Assembly (NCBI GenBank): GCA_002409625.1
Contig: DHNY01000003.1
Span: 192,703 to 256,702, forward strand
Direction of reading: 5' to 3'
DNA from: Anaerolineaceae bacterium UBA5404
GTDB lineage: Bacteria; Chloroflexota; Anaerolineae; Anaerolineales; Anaerolineaceae
DNA: 64,000 nt
Position 1 is the stretch's first letter, and each line of letters opens with the position of its first letter. A program made the translations under genes and the position numbers. Of this stretch, positions 34,903 through 43,345 are shown piece by piece. Under the pieces are notes generated by a model, which saw nothing but the letters and a program-made list of their open reading frames with translations, did no database searches and had not been told where the DNA came from.

Positions 34903-36645
34903 ATGAAAACAAAGATTAAGAGCCTTATTCTGATTGGATTGCTTTTATCTATCTCGCTACTAGCTTGTGAGCCATTGGGTGTTCCTCCGGATTGGATTGA
35001 ATTGGGTATTACCAACACCCAGTTTGATTCCACACTTCCACCTTTTGAAGTAACCCCATCACCAAGCCGAAGCTCTTCTGTTGGGACGCAGACAGCGACC
35101 TTGCCCAATGTCCAGCCAGAACCTGAAGAAGGGTTGGTAGCTTTATGGGTTGACCCAGATTTGCCAGTGGAAATAAGTGACAAGCTTCAAATACCAGACA
35201 CATTTGTGCTGGAAAAGGATCAGGCAAAAGCAGATTTTCTCTTAGGTTTTGACCTGGAAATTGAATTGAGCCATTGGTTTTATGCCTTAGTGGCACCTTT
35301 TATGACCCTTGACGACTCGCTTTATCTAGCCGATTTCAAGTCCTTTTGGGCAGGTTCTTTGGATTTTCCCGTTCATTCTTTGGCGATGGATGTCAAAACG
35401 CTGAGCGCGATGAAACATCTGTTTGGCGAGCCCAAAGCATCCATTTCAGTCATAAAAACGGATGAGATATCAGAGGTGTTTAAGGAATCAGAGCGAGTGT
35501 GGGCTGTGGTTCCATTCCATTTGCTTGAACCGGTTTGGAAAGTTATCGAAATGGATGGGCAATCACCGATACGAAAAGATTTTGTGCCCGAAGCATATGC
35601 CTTAAAGAGCACGATTGGGCTTAAAAGCACTTTTGACAATGGCACAAACAATCCGCAAATTGTTTCCGCATTTGAAGCGATTGAGCAAAGCTTGTCTGCC
35701 GTTTTACCCAAGAGCAATCGTGATGAGACCAAGCTTGCAACTGTTGTGATGACAGGTGTGACGGCATTAGTCCGCGCAACTGCCAGTGAAATGGAAGTCA
35801 AAGGCATTCTCTTTCCAGCTGAAGATGTGGGTCCTCTTATGCGAGAAGCGGACATCACGCATGTATCCAATGAGGTGCCGTTTTATGATCAATGCCCATA
35901 TCCCAGCTGGGTGCAAGCTGGGGTCAAGTTCTGTTCAAGCCCAAGGTACCTTGACCTGCTGTTAGAAATCGGCACGGATGTTATTGATCTTACCGGTGAC
36001 CATTTTAATGACTATGGCCAAGAAGCCATGCTTCAGACTTTAGACTTGTATAACAAAAATGATTTGCCTTATTTTGGTGGGGGACGTGACATTGAAGATG
36101 CCATCACACCGCTCAAACTGGAAGTGAACGGAAATAAAATTGCTTTTCTTGGTTGCAACGCAAAAGGTCCTGGTTTTGCAACCGCCAGTGCGACCTACCC
36201 AGGTGCCTACTATTGCAACATGAATGACATGGTGGAAAGGGTTGAAAAGTTGGTGCAAGAAGGCTATATGCCCATTGTGACTTTCCAGCATTACGAGTAT
36301 TACCATTGGGGTATCGCGCCTGAACTGGCACGTGATTTTAGGGCGGTGGCGGAAGCAGGTGCGGTAATTGTGAGTGGAAGCCAAGCGCATCAGCCGCACG
36401 CTTTTGAGTTTTATGAAGGGCAGTTTTTGCACTATGGCTTGGGCAATCTGTTTTTTGATCAGTTGCAATTAACAGAAGACACCACCAAAGCTTTTATCGA
36501 TCGATATGTGTTTTATGATGGCAAGCTGATGAGTATCGAGCTTTTCACTTTACGCTTTTTTGACTGGTCTAAACCAAGTCTGGTAGAGGGTGAGATGCGC
36601 GAGGAAATGCTTAGACGTTTATTTGAATTTAGCCTTTGGGAATAA
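34903..36645 (+). CDS. CapA/PgsA-like metallophosphatase lipoprotein
   Basis: 580 residues. Lipobox SLLAC in a signal peptide starting MKTKIKSLILIGLLLS. The N-terminal ~270 residues look like a substrate-binding region of unclear type. Residues ~295-530 match the CapA/PGA-synthesis family: ADITHVSNEVPF (from NLE), LTGDHFNDYG (LANNH/N-D-x-G), IAFLGC, IVTFQHYEYY (H-x-G/E) and SGSQAHQPH...LHYGLGNLFFDQ. In Bacillus, CapA anchors poly-gamma-glutamate; no other pgs genes are seen here, so the substrate is open. ATG 34903 is preferred to the GTG at 34894. Confidence 0.8.
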   Translation: MKTKIKSLILIGLLLSISLLACEPLGVPPDWIELGITNTQFDSTLPPFEVTPSPSRSSSVGTQTATLPNVQPEPEEGLVALWVDPDLPVEISDKLQIPDTFVLEKDQAKADFLLGFDLEIELSHWFYALVAPFMTLDDSLYLADFKSFWAGSLDFPVHSLAMDVKTLSAMKHLFGEPKASISVIKTDEISEVFKESERVWAVVPFHLLEPVWKVIEMDGQSPIRKDFVPEAYALKSTIGLKSTFDNGTNNPQIVSAFEAIEQSLSAVLPKSNRDETKLATVVMTGVTALVRATASEMEVKGILFPAEDVGPLMREADITHVSNEVPFYDQCPYPSWVQAGVKFCSSPRYLDLLLEIGTDVIDLTGDHFNDYGQEAMLQTLDLYNKNDLPYFGGGRDIEDAITPLKLEVNGNKIAFLGCNAKGPGFATASATYPGAYYCNMNDMVERVEKLVQEGYMPIVTFQHYEYYHWGIAPELARDFRAVAEAGAVIVSGSQAHQPHAFEFYEGQFLHYGLGNLFFDQLQLTEDTTKAFIDRYVFYDGKLMSIELFTLRFFDWSKPSLVEGEMREEMLRRLFEFSLWE

Positions 36646-36774
36646 GCTCGAATTGACAAGTTATGTTACTAAACTCAAGCTGGAATATTTAAAAACGCCA
36701 AAATCTGCAAATACATAGTAGAATAACCCTACAAGAATACTAACTTAAGGAAAGATAAGTCTTCAGGAGAATTT

Positions 36775-37974
36775 ATGACAACAGATATAAACAAAAAAGG
36801 ATTTGCAACTCGCCAAATTCACGCAAGTGATGTTCGTATTCCAGGGATCAACCCTTTGGCAACCCCCATATTCGCGACGAGCACTTTTGTGTTCGATGAT
36901 TGCGCTCAAGGCGCGGCTCGCTTCGCTGGAAAAGAAGCAGGATACATCTATTCGCGTATGGGCAACCCCAACGTTAACCAGGTTGCAGCTAAAGTGGCCG
37001 CATTGGAAGGTGCGGAAGCCGGTTTGGCCTTGGGCTCTGGTATGGGCGCAGTGGCCACTGCTTTATTGAGCCTCTTAGAACAAGGTGACCATATTGTGGC
37101 TGATTCTGCCCTTTATGGTGCTACATTTACCTTGATGCGTGACGCACTGCCCAATTTTGGCATCGAAACAACTTTCGTGGATGCATCTCACATTGATAAT
37201 GTCATCGCTGCCATTAAACCTGAGACTCGCATGGTCTATTTTGAAACCCCTGCCAACCCCAACCTAAAAGTGACCGATATCGCCGAAATGGTGAAACGTG
37301 TCCGCGAAAAAGATCCATTGATCATTGTCGTTATTGATAACACCTTCGCTACGCCTTACCTGCAACAACCCATCGCGTTGGGTGTTGATGTGGTTATCCA
37401 CTCCGGTACAAAATACCTCAATGGTCACGGTGATGTGATCAGTGGTTTTATTGCTTCAAGCGATGTTATTATCGACCGCTGTCGCAATATTGGCTTGAAG
37501 ATGGTCACCGGTGCTGTTCTGGGTGCTTTTGAAGCGTTCTTGATCAACCGTGGTCTCAAGACATTGGATATCCGCATGGAAAAACACTGCAAAAATGCGA
37601 TGCAAGTTGCCGAATGGCTCGAAAAGCATCCCAAAGTGCGCAAAGTCTATTACCCTGGTTTAAAGAGCTTTGAAGGCTACGAGGTTGCCAAGAAGCAAAT
37701 GAAATTGCCAGGCGCAATTATTTCATTTGAACTCGAAGCCAGCAAAGAAGTAACTGAAAAGTTTGTGAACTCACTTGAGTTGATCACTTTGGCAGTCAGC
37801 CTGGGTGACGCTGAGAGCCTGGTTGAGCATCCTGCTTCTATGACCCACGCTGGTTATACCAAAGCAGACCTCGAAGATGCCGGCATCAGCGAGAGCCTCA
37901 TCCGCATTTCGGTTGGTTTGGAAGATGCCGAAGACATCATCGCGGATTTGGAAAAGCACTTGGCTGCTGTTTAA
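36775..37974 (+). CDS. Cys/Met-metabolism PLP lyase, methionine gamma-lyase-like
   Basis: 399 residues, fold-type I PLP enzyme. PLP-phosphate residues YSRMGNP (Tyr/Arg), GSGMGA, IDNTFATPY, and the Schiff-base Lys in HSGTKYLNGHGD. The C-terminal SLGDAESLVEHPASMTHA is as in methionine gamma-lyase. The active-site Cys next to the substrate in classical MGL (YGCTF) is Ala here (YGATF), and the LKD motif is LKM, so specificity may have shifted towards homocysteine, cystathionine or O-acylhomoserine. AGGAG precedes the ATG; a terminator follows. Confidence 0.85.
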   Translation: MTTDINKKGFATRQIHASDVRIPGINPLATPIFATSTFVFDDCAQGAARFAGKEAGYIYSRMGNPNVNQVAAKVAALEGAEAGLALGSGMGAVATALLSLLEQGDHIVADSALYGATFTLMRDALPNFGIETTFVDASHIDNVIAAIKPETRMVYFETPANPNLKVTDIAEMVKRVREKDPLIIVVIDNTFATPYLQQPIALGVDVVIHSGTKYLNGHGDVISGFIASSDVIIDRCRNIGLKMVTGAVLGAFEAFLINRGLKTLDIRMEKHCKNAMQVAEWLEKHPKVRKVYYPGLKSFEGYEVAKKQMKLPGAIISFELEASKEVTEKFVNSLELITLAVSLGDAESLVEHPASMTHAGYTKADLEDAGISESLIRISVGLEDAEDIIADLEKHLAAV

Positions 37975-37996
37975 TTTTGTTTAGGATTTGGAATTC

Positions 37997-38030
37997 ACAG
38001 AGCTGGTTTTCATCAACCAGCTCTGTTTTT
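37997..38030 (+). terminator. Terminator of the MGL-like gene
   Basis: Perfect ACAGAGCTGGTT / AACCAGCTCTGT arms around TTCATC, then T-run. Confidence 0.92.
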
Positions 38031-38032
38031 AA

Positions 38033-38899
38033 TTAATCTTTGCTTAGATCATGAGAGTTGAGAAAATCTTGCCATTGATTGTATAGAGAAAACAACTCAG
38101 GCTCCAGGTAGGCTAAGGCTTGTTCTTCAAACGCTTCGGAAATGGTGTAATAGGCTCCAGCGATTGAGCCAGTAATGGCGGCGAGGGTATCAGTATCGCC
38201 ACCAACCGAAACGGCAATGCGAATGGCATCCTCAAAAGACTCTGATTCTAAAAAGGCTTGAATGGCTTGGGGTACAGTCCTTTGGCAGCTTTCGTCGAAT
38301 TGATAAGTAGGGCGGATTTCATCTATGGTGAAATTGAGAGGATAGTATTCAGCGATAATGCGTTCACGGATGACTGTTTTGTTACATCCTTGCAGAGCCA
38401 GGTAGATCGCAAGGGCGGTAGCTTGGGCGCCTTTGATGCCTTCTGGATGGTTGTGGGTGATTGCGGTAACGGTCTCTCCGAGCTGAAGCAATTCATGCTC
38501 GTTTCGGGCGATATAAGCAATAGGACTGATGCGCATCGCGGAACCATTGCCATAACTGTTGTAAGGTTGAGGGTCGCTTTTCTGAAGCCACATCAAAAAA
38601 TGATTGCCATAGGAGCTTTGAAATCGACGACCGAGATCTTGCATCGTTTTTATGGTATTTATCGACAAAGTTTGGAAAAATACTGGATGGTCTAAAGGGT
38701 GCTGGGTTGTTTCATGGCTTGATTCAGACTGATTTTCAATCTCTTGCCAAGTTAGCATAATAGCATTAGCAATGGCTAAGGACATGATGCTGTCATCGGT
38801 GAACTCACAATCTTGGCTAAAGAACTCAAAGGTTTTGGCCTTGATGTTGTTGAATTCGAATCTTGAGCCGACAATGTCGCCAATAATTGCTCCGAGCAT
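38033..38899 (-). CDS. ADP-ribosylglycohydrolase family protein
   Basis: 288 residues, all-helical. Starts MLGAIIGDIVGSRFEF. The di-metal site is given by FTDDSIMSLA (Asp-Asp) and, near the C-terminus, GGDTDTLAAITGSIAGA. GNGSAMRISPIAY is also typical. Members remove ADP-ribose from proteins (as DraG does) or hydrolyse related ADP-ribosyl compounds. No ADP-ribosyltransferase or nitrogenase gene is visible here. It precedes a small lipoprotein gene on the other side by 24 bp in the same orientation, so the two may be co-transcribed. Confidence 0.9.
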   Translation of the reverse strand: MLGAIIGDIVGSRFEFNNIKAKTFEFFSQDCEFTDDSIMSLAIANAIMLTWQEIENQSESSHETTQHPLDHPVFFQTLSINTIKTMQDLGRRFQSSYGNHFLMWLQKSDPQPYNSYGNGSAMRISPIAYIARNEHELLQLGETVTAITHNHPEGIKGAQATALAIYLALQGCNKTVIRERIIAEYYPLNFTIDEIRPTYQFDESCQRTVPQAIQAFLESESFEDAIRIAVSVGGDTDTLAAITGSIAGAYYTISEAFEEQALAYLEPELFSLYNQWQDFLNSHDLSKD

Positions 38900-38923
38900 G
38901 TCGTGTCCTTTCTTATTGAAATG

Positions 38924-39493
38924 TTATTGCTTGGATTTTCGCCAACCGTTGGCAACAGCTTCTTCTTCGGTGCAGAACCAGCGCTCACCATAGTCGGGGT
39001 TGATTACCGTTTGGTCGTAATACCTTTGATAAGGCATGTGATAGATTTTTTCGCCAGATTTGCTTGAAATATTGCCTTTGATGTTGCAGCCGGGTTTTTC
39101 TTCTGTGCAGCCTTGAGGACAGCCGGAAGGTTCGCTCGTTGCGGTGCTTGTTGGGGTAGGACTGGCGGTTTTTGTTGGTGTTTTAGATGGGGTGGCTGGT
39201 TTGGTTTTTGTTGGTTCAGGTGTGTTGCTTGGTGCGGTCGTGTTTGTTGGTTCCGGCGTGTTGGTTGGTTGGACGGTGTTTGTGGGCGTAGCAGACGGTT
39301 CCAGGGTGGGTGTTTCGGTGGGAAGTGGCGTGGATAATTCCAGTTCTGACCCTTTAAGGTTCAACTTTTGTAAGGGGTTTTGGGGTATGCAAGCGGCAAA
39401 CAAAAAGAGACCAATGAATAGCCAGCAAATCAATTTAGCTCTAAAAGCGCTTTTTCTTAGCACGTCATGCCAAAACCCTAAAACCTTACGCAT
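38924..39493 (-). CDS. Lipoprotein with Pro/Thr linker and small Cys-containing C-terminal domain
   Basis: 189 residues. A signal peptide with lipobox LFAAC (near residue 35) is followed by ~70 residues of TPT/EPTNT repeats. The C-terminal ~60-residue domain reads CNIKGNISSKSGEKIYHMPYQRYYDQTV, then GERWFCTEEEAVANGWRKS. The same domain commonly ends bacterial nuclease-like and surface proteins; its function is not established. Probably surface-exposed on the extracellular side. Confidence 0.8.
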   Translation of the reverse strand: MRKVLGFWHDVLRKSAFRAKLICWLFIGLFLFAACIPQNPLQKLNLKGSELELSTPLPTETPTLEPSATPTNTVQPTNTPEPTNTTAPSNTPEPTKTKPATPSKTPTKTASPTPTSTATSEPSGCPQGCTEEKPGCNIKGNISSKSGEKIYHMPYQRYYDQTVINPDYGERWFCTEEEAVANGWRKSKQ

Positions 39494-39551
39494 AGACCTA
39501 TTATAACTTTGATTACAGCAAAGTTAGTTAGTTTAATGACGAAAACAGGGA

Positions 39552-39591
39552 TAAAAAAACAGGATGTCAGCTTTGATTAGCAACATCCTGT
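39552..39591 (-). terminator. tRNA-Glu terminator
   Basis: On the minus strand ACAGGATGT / ACATCCTGT with a 15-base loop is followed by T7. Confidence 0.9.
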
Positions 39592-39596
39592 TGATG

Positions 39597-39671
39597 TGGT
39601 GCCCCTACCGGGACTCGAACCCGGGTTTTAGCCTTGAAAGGGCTGCGTCCTAACCGCTAGACCATAGGGGC
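39597..39671 (-). tRNA. tRNA-Glu (anticodon UUC)
   Basis: Minus strand. Acceptor GCCCCTA / TAGGGGC, anticodon loop CTTTCAA (anticodon TTC) on an AGCC/GGCT stem, and T-arm CCGGGTTCGAGTCCCGG. Discriminator A and a CCA end are genomically encoded. The 75 nt includes CCA. Confidence 0.97.
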
Positions 39672-39681
39672 GTGAGGCATT

Positions 39682-39710
39682 AATATACTTGACTTTTTGC
39701 GTTTGGTCAA
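39682..39710 (-). promoter_or_regulatory. tRNA-Glu promoter
   Basis: Minus strand -35 TTGACC at 39705-39710, a 17-bp spacer, and -10 TATATT at 39682-39687, ending ten bases before the mature tRNA 5' end. Confidence 0.75.
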
Positions 39711-39848
39711 GCAAATGGAACACTTTTTTGGGTATTTGTTTCACATTACTCTATAAATAGGCTAAAAACGATTCCTTTTGCTAAACTTTTTCTAAATAAA
39801 TGGGTGCTAGAATTAGGCAAGCTAAAAATGAATTAAAGGATTTGACTT

Positions 39849-41300
39849 ATGAAAAGGAATTTTTCCCGCATTACTATGATGAGTTTGTCGCTCTTGCTTG
39901 CCGTTGGCATTGTTTTGAGTGCTTGTACGGCACCAGTGAGCAAAGCTGTGGATGAAGATGCCAAGCCAGTAACAGATGGCAAAATTGACAAGGACCCTGA
40001 AGAGGATCCAAGCCCAGCCGGTAATCCAAACACTGATAGCGCTTTGGCTGGAGCAATTGCAGGCGTTCATCAACTGGTCAAAAAGCATTGGCCTCATATG
40101 GATAAAGTTTGGCCGGGTTATGACTATAAAAACCACAACATGATTATTGTTGATTTTGATGAAATGATGGAAGTTCGTGAAGCATGGGTATTAAATGTTG
40201 ATACGATGCGAAAATTGACTGTACAGGAGTACCAGAATTTACAGCTTCCTCAGGTCGGCGGTTATGCTGAACTGAAATTTGAGGGTAAATCTTCCATTGC
40301 AATGGGCGTAGATTCCAATGACCTTGAATCTGGGTCTGAAGCGGAAATCTATACGGTTGCAACGCATGAGCTGGTTCACTTCTACTATCAAGGAGAAGCA
40401 AAGTTTGGCATTGAAACCAGTCGCGCCCAGTCTTATCCAATCGATCCCGCACCACGTTTGTATCGTCAGATGCTTTTTCAACGCTTGATTGATGCTTATG
40501 ATCACCCGGATCAAGAGGCCGAATATCTGGCAAAAGCCAAGTACTGGCTCGAAAAGTATAAAAGCGAATTTGCTGAAGAATATCAAGCTATTAGGTCAAC
40601 TGATATCATCGAATCGACGGCACGTTACTCTGAAAACCTGGCTAATGTAATCGGCGATGACCTGGATGAAAAGGCTTTTGTTGAAGCGATGCAGCCAATG
40701 ATCTTGCGCGATTCGATATTTGAAAGTGCTGATGGCGAAAGCTATGAAATCGGTTTCCTTGCCGGCTTGATTTTGGATCGCCAGGGTGTGGACTGGAAAA
40801 AGGATTTTTATAAAGCTGATAAAGGTGTAGAAGAACTCCTTTTAGAAAAGGTTGAAGCACAAGCAGAGGAGCCTGACGAAACCTTTGCCTCAAAGCTAAA
40901 AGCTAAAATAGAGCAAAGTAACCAGGAGAACGAATCCCATCTGGCAAGTATCATCAAGGCAAAGGATGATAAATCAATCGCTTTCCTTAAATTGGATGTA
41001 TCGGAATCGATGGCTAGTTTTGGCGCAACAGGTGCTATATTTTTTGACGATAAAGAGGTCATGACTGGCTATCAATGCAGCTATTTGGTGGGCGATCAAC
41101 GTATTGATCTCAATGGTATAAGCGTGATTCAAGACATGGAAGGCTATAATCTTTATCTGATTATTCCTTTGGATATGGAATACAGCCTTGAAGGAAACGT
41201 ACTGCGAGTTGACAGCGCTCAATTAAAGGCAGATGGCATTAAAGTGGAACAAAGTCAGCAAGACGGGCGGACAATTCTTTTAGTGAAGGTAACAGAATAA
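39849..41300 (+). CDS. Lipoprotein with a putative HExxH metallopeptidase site
   Basis: 483 residues. Signal peptide with lipobox VLSAC, then an Asp/Pro-rich linker to ~60. TVATHELVHFYYQGE near residue 175 is a gluzincin-type HExxH, and IIESTARYSENLANVIGDDLDE ~80 residues later could supply a third ligand (Glu in ESTARY). The last ~100 residues look like a separate beta domain. I do not recognise a named family. AAAGGA precedes the ATG. Confidence 0.7.
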   Translation: MKRNFSRITMMSLSLLLAVGIVLSACTAPVSKAVDEDAKPVTDGKIDKDPEEDPSPAGNPNTDSALAGAIAGVHQLVKKHWPHMDKVWPGYDYKNHNMIIVDFDEMMEVREAWVLNVDTMRKLTVQEYQNLQLPQVGGYAELKFEGKSSIAMGVDSNDLESGSEAEIYTVATHELVHFYYQGEAKFGIETSRAQSYPIDPAPRLYRQMLFQRLIDAYDHPDQEAEYLAKAKYWLEKYKSEFAEEYQAIRSTDIIESTARYSENLANVIGDDLDEKAFVEAMQPMILRDSIFESADGESYEIGFLAGLILDRQGVDWKKDFYKADKGVEELLLEKVEAQAEEPDETFASKLKAKIEQSNQENESHLASIIKAKDDKSIAFLKLDVSESMASFGATGAIFFDDKEVMTGYQCSYLVGDQRIDLNGISVIQDMEGYNLYLIIPLDMEYSLEGNVLRVDSAQLKADGIKVEQSQQDGRTILLVKVTE

Positions 41301-41617
41301 AAAAGGCGGTTAAGCCGCAAGATTTTATTAGATTGAACACACCGGTAAAGACAGTTGTTTAAAACAGGGCAGCTGTCTTTGTCATTTAATGTAAAGATTG
41401 AAGTTCGGATGCGTGTTTTGAAGCTTTCGATGAAAAGAGTTGGTAAATCAAAGCCTATTCTTTTAAAAATATCCAGCATTTCGCGTAGATGAAAAGCTTT
41501 GGTCCTGATCTTTGCATCATAAATTCTGATTGTTCCGTCCTTATGCAAGCGCTATTATTTTCTCTAAAGGTGCTTATAATTTGATTAAACATTTATTGAT
41601 GACTGAAAAGGAGACTC
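41301..41617. other. Intergenic region with a strong stem-loop
   Basis: AAAGACAGTTG at 41347-41357 pairs with CAGCTGTCTTT at 41370-41380 (one G-U), a probable end structure of the lipoprotein transcript although no T-run follows. TATAAT at 41575-41580 may be the -10 for the next gene; no good -35. No gene seen. Confidence 0.5.
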
Positions 41618-41899
41618 ATGGACAAACTATTACCCATCATTTTACAACTTGTTGGCGGTGCCGGTGGCGGTAACGGTATTGGCGCACTTCTCAAGAAGCT
41701 TGACCTCGGACCCATTTTTAATACCATCGTTGGTATGATCGGTGGCTTTGGTGGTTCCCAATTGCTCAGCCTTATTCCTGCTTTGCAGGGCGGACAAGGA
41801 ATCGTCCCGATTTTGGTGAATTTAATTGGTGGCGGCGTTGGCGGTGGTTTACTGACTGCTATCGTTGGATTAATCCGCAACCTAATCGCCAAGAAGTAA
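41618..41899 (+). CDS. Small Gly-rich hydrophobic membrane protein
   Basis: 93 residues, with Gly runs (GGAGGGNGIGALL, GGFGG, GGGVGGGLL) and three or so short hydrophobic helices, ending in the basic LIRNLIAKK. Similar short proteins of unknown function occur in many bacteria. The AAGGAG site seven bases before the ATG and the biased composition argue that it is a real gene. Function unknown. Confidence 0.7.
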   Translation: MDKLLPIILQLVGGAGGGNGIGALLKKLDLGPIFNTIVGMIGGFGGSQLLSLIPALQGGQGIVPILVNLIGGGVGGGLLTAIVGLIRNLIAKK

Positions 41900-41938
41900 G
41901 TCATTTTGGCTAAGTCCCTAAAATTTTATCAGTAGAGT

Positions 41939-41960
41939 ACCGGCTTATCATTAAGCCGGT
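41939..41960 (+). terminator. Stem-loop after the small membrane protein gene
   Basis: Perfect nine-base arms ACCGGCTTA / TAAGCCGGT around TCAT; only a weak T stretch follows, so termination efficiency is uncertain. Confidence 0.55.
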
Positions 41961-42030
41961 GCTTTGCTAAAAACGCTTGTTTATCGAAGAAAACTTACTG
42001 TAAAAGCGAGAAGGGATCAGTTAAAAAAGC

Positions 42031-42059
42031 TTGACTCATCCCAGTCCTTCGTGTACAAT
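42031..42059 (+). promoter_or_regulatory. rplU promoter
   Basis: -35 TTGACT at 42031-42036, a 17-bp spacer, and -10 TACAAT at 42054-42059. Leader ~105 nt. Confidence 0.8.
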
Positions 42060-42071
42060 ATTCTTTCGTTG

Positions 42072-42093
42072 CCCCAGCGCACGTTGGCTGGGG
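42072..42093 (+). promoter_or_regulatory. rplU leader hairpin
   Basis: CCCCAGC / GCTGGGG with an eight-base loop and TTTGTT after it, placed about six bases into the predicted transcript. Candidate autogenous ribosomal-protein leader or attenuator. Confidence 0.55.
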
Positions 42094-42170
42094 TTTGTTA
42101 TGTAAACCAACTTTCCCGTTTTTGGGCGGTTGCACGCGCAAAAGATGGTTAAGTGAAGATTGGAGAAAAT

Positions 42171-42488
42171 ATGAAATATGCAATCGTAGAAGTCGGCGGA
42201 AAACAATACCGCTGCGAAGAAGGCAAGACGATTACTGTCGATCTGATGACTGCAAACATCGGCGACGAAGTCGTGCTCGACAAAGTGTTGCTTGTTGTCA
42301 ATGACGAAGCCGCACAAATCGGCAAGCCTTACGTGTCTGGCGCAAGCATCAAAACGCAAGTGCAAGACCAAATCAAAGGCAAGAAAATTCTCGTCTTTAA
42401 GTACAAACCAAAGATTCGATATCGCCGAAAGGCTGGACATCGACAAAAATACACCAGACTTCTGGTTGAATCAATTGTAATGGAGTAG
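42171..42488 (+). CDS. rplU: 50S ribosomal protein L21
   Basis: 105-residue L21. MKYAIVEVGGKQYRCEEGKTITVDL, then GKKILVFKYKPKIRYRRKAGHRQKYT and the C-terminal VESIVME are typical. I chose ATG 42171, with GGAG seven bases upstream, over the in-frame GTG at 42153. First gene of an rplU-rpmA-rpmE operon; rpmA starts four bases after the stop (TAG). Confidence 0.96.
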   Translation: MKYAIVEVGGKQYRCEEGKTITVDLMTANIGDEVVLDKVLLVVNDEAAQIGKPYVSGASIKTQVQDQIKGKKILVFKYKPKIRYRRKAGHRQKYTRLLVESIVME

Positions 42489-42492
42489 TGAA

Positions 42493-42768
42493 ATGGCCAA
42501 GAAAAAAGGTGGCGGTTCTTCCCGCAATGGTAGAGACAGTCGTGGGCAACGCCTCGGCATCAAAAAATTCGGTGGCGAGCAGGTGCTCAGTGGCAATATT
42601 TTAGTTAGACAACATGGAACCAAAGTTCATCCCGGATGGAATGTAGGATTGGGTCGTGATTACACTTTGTTTGCAACAATGGACGGTTTTGTAAAATACG
42701 AGACCTTGCCCACTGGTCGCAAGAAGGTGCATGTCTTCGAGACTCCCGAAGGTCCGGCAAGAGGCTAA
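42493..42768 (+). CDS. rpmA: 50S ribosomal protein L27
   Basis: 91-residue L27. Starts MAKKKGGGSSRNGRDSRGQR without the cleavable N-terminal extension of Firmicutes. VRQHGTKVHPGWNVGLGRDYTLFA is the core. Located between rplU and the rpmE fusion, only two bases before the latter. Confidence 0.96.
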   Translation: MAKKKGGGSSRNGRDSRGQRLGIKKFGGEQVLSGNILVRQHGTKVHPGWNVGLGRDYTLFATMDGFVKYETLPTGRKKVHVFETPEGPARG

Positions 42769-42770
42769 AC

Positions 42771-43250
42771 ATGAAAAAAGACATTCAACCAAAATACTAT
42801 TCAAACGCAAAAGTCTCCTGTGCGTCCTGTGGCGCAGAATGGGAGACCGGTTCAACCGTTCAAGAAATTCGAACCGAAGTTTGTTCAAATTGTCATCCCT
42901 TCTACACTGGTCAACAAGCTCGTATTCTTGACCGCGAAGGCCAGGTGGAACGCTTTTACAAGCGCCTCCAGGTTCGCCAGGACTTGGTCGCCGAGCAAAA
43001 AGCACAAAGCGATGCCAAAACCTCACCCGACCGCCCAGTTACCGAGCTGGACATCAATGCCAAAGCTGTTTCCGCATTGGTTAAAGCCGAACTCAATGTG
43101 GTTGGCGATGTCTTGCGCGTTCTTGAAGGTGGCGAAAAAGCCCTCTTGGAAGTTGATGGCTTTGGTCGCAAATCTTTGATTGATCTCAAGAAGGAACTTC
43201 GCCGTTTGGGTTACGAAATCCCCGCGGCAGCTGAAGAAATCGAACTCTAA
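42771..43250 (+). CDS. rpmE: 50S ribosomal protein L31 fused to an RNA polymerase alpha-CTD-like domain
   Basis: 159 residues; ordinary L31 has about 65-80. Residues 1-78 are a zinc-type L31 (Cys17, Cys20, Cys38, Cys41; then HPFYTGQQ and [10 protein letters not shown]). After a short charged linker, residues ~86-152 ([20 protein letters not shown], then [12 protein letters not shown] and [26 protein letters not shown]) match the alpha subunit C-terminal domain, which in E. coli runs [43 protein letters not shown]. The frame is open throughout, with no internal start signal. It could help couple ribosome and transcription, or bind nucleic acid through its helix-hairpin-helix; that is inference. 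Confidence 0.85.
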   Translation: [159 protein letters not shown]

Positions 43251-43271
43251 GTAAGACCCCTATGTTTACGG

Positions 43272-43308
43272 AAGCAGGCTTGATGAAAAATTGAGCCTGC
43301 TTTTTTTG
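43272..43308 (+). terminator. Terminator of the rplU-rpmA-rpmE operon
   Basis: AAGCAGGCT / AGCCTGCTT arms followed by T7. Confidence 0.92.
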
Positions 43309-43317
43309 TATTAAGCT

Positions 43318-43345
43318 TTGCCATTTAAGCTGAACGTTATATACT
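43318..43345 (+). promoter_or_regulatory. tdk promoter
   Basis: -35 TTGCCA at 43318-43323, a 16-bp spacer, and -10 TATACT at 43340-43345. Confidence 0.6.

Noticed and set aside
41255..41548. 97-codon minus-strand ORF
   Set aside because: Overlaps the end of a lipoprotein gene and a strong stem-loop; no ribosome site, no recognisable domain.
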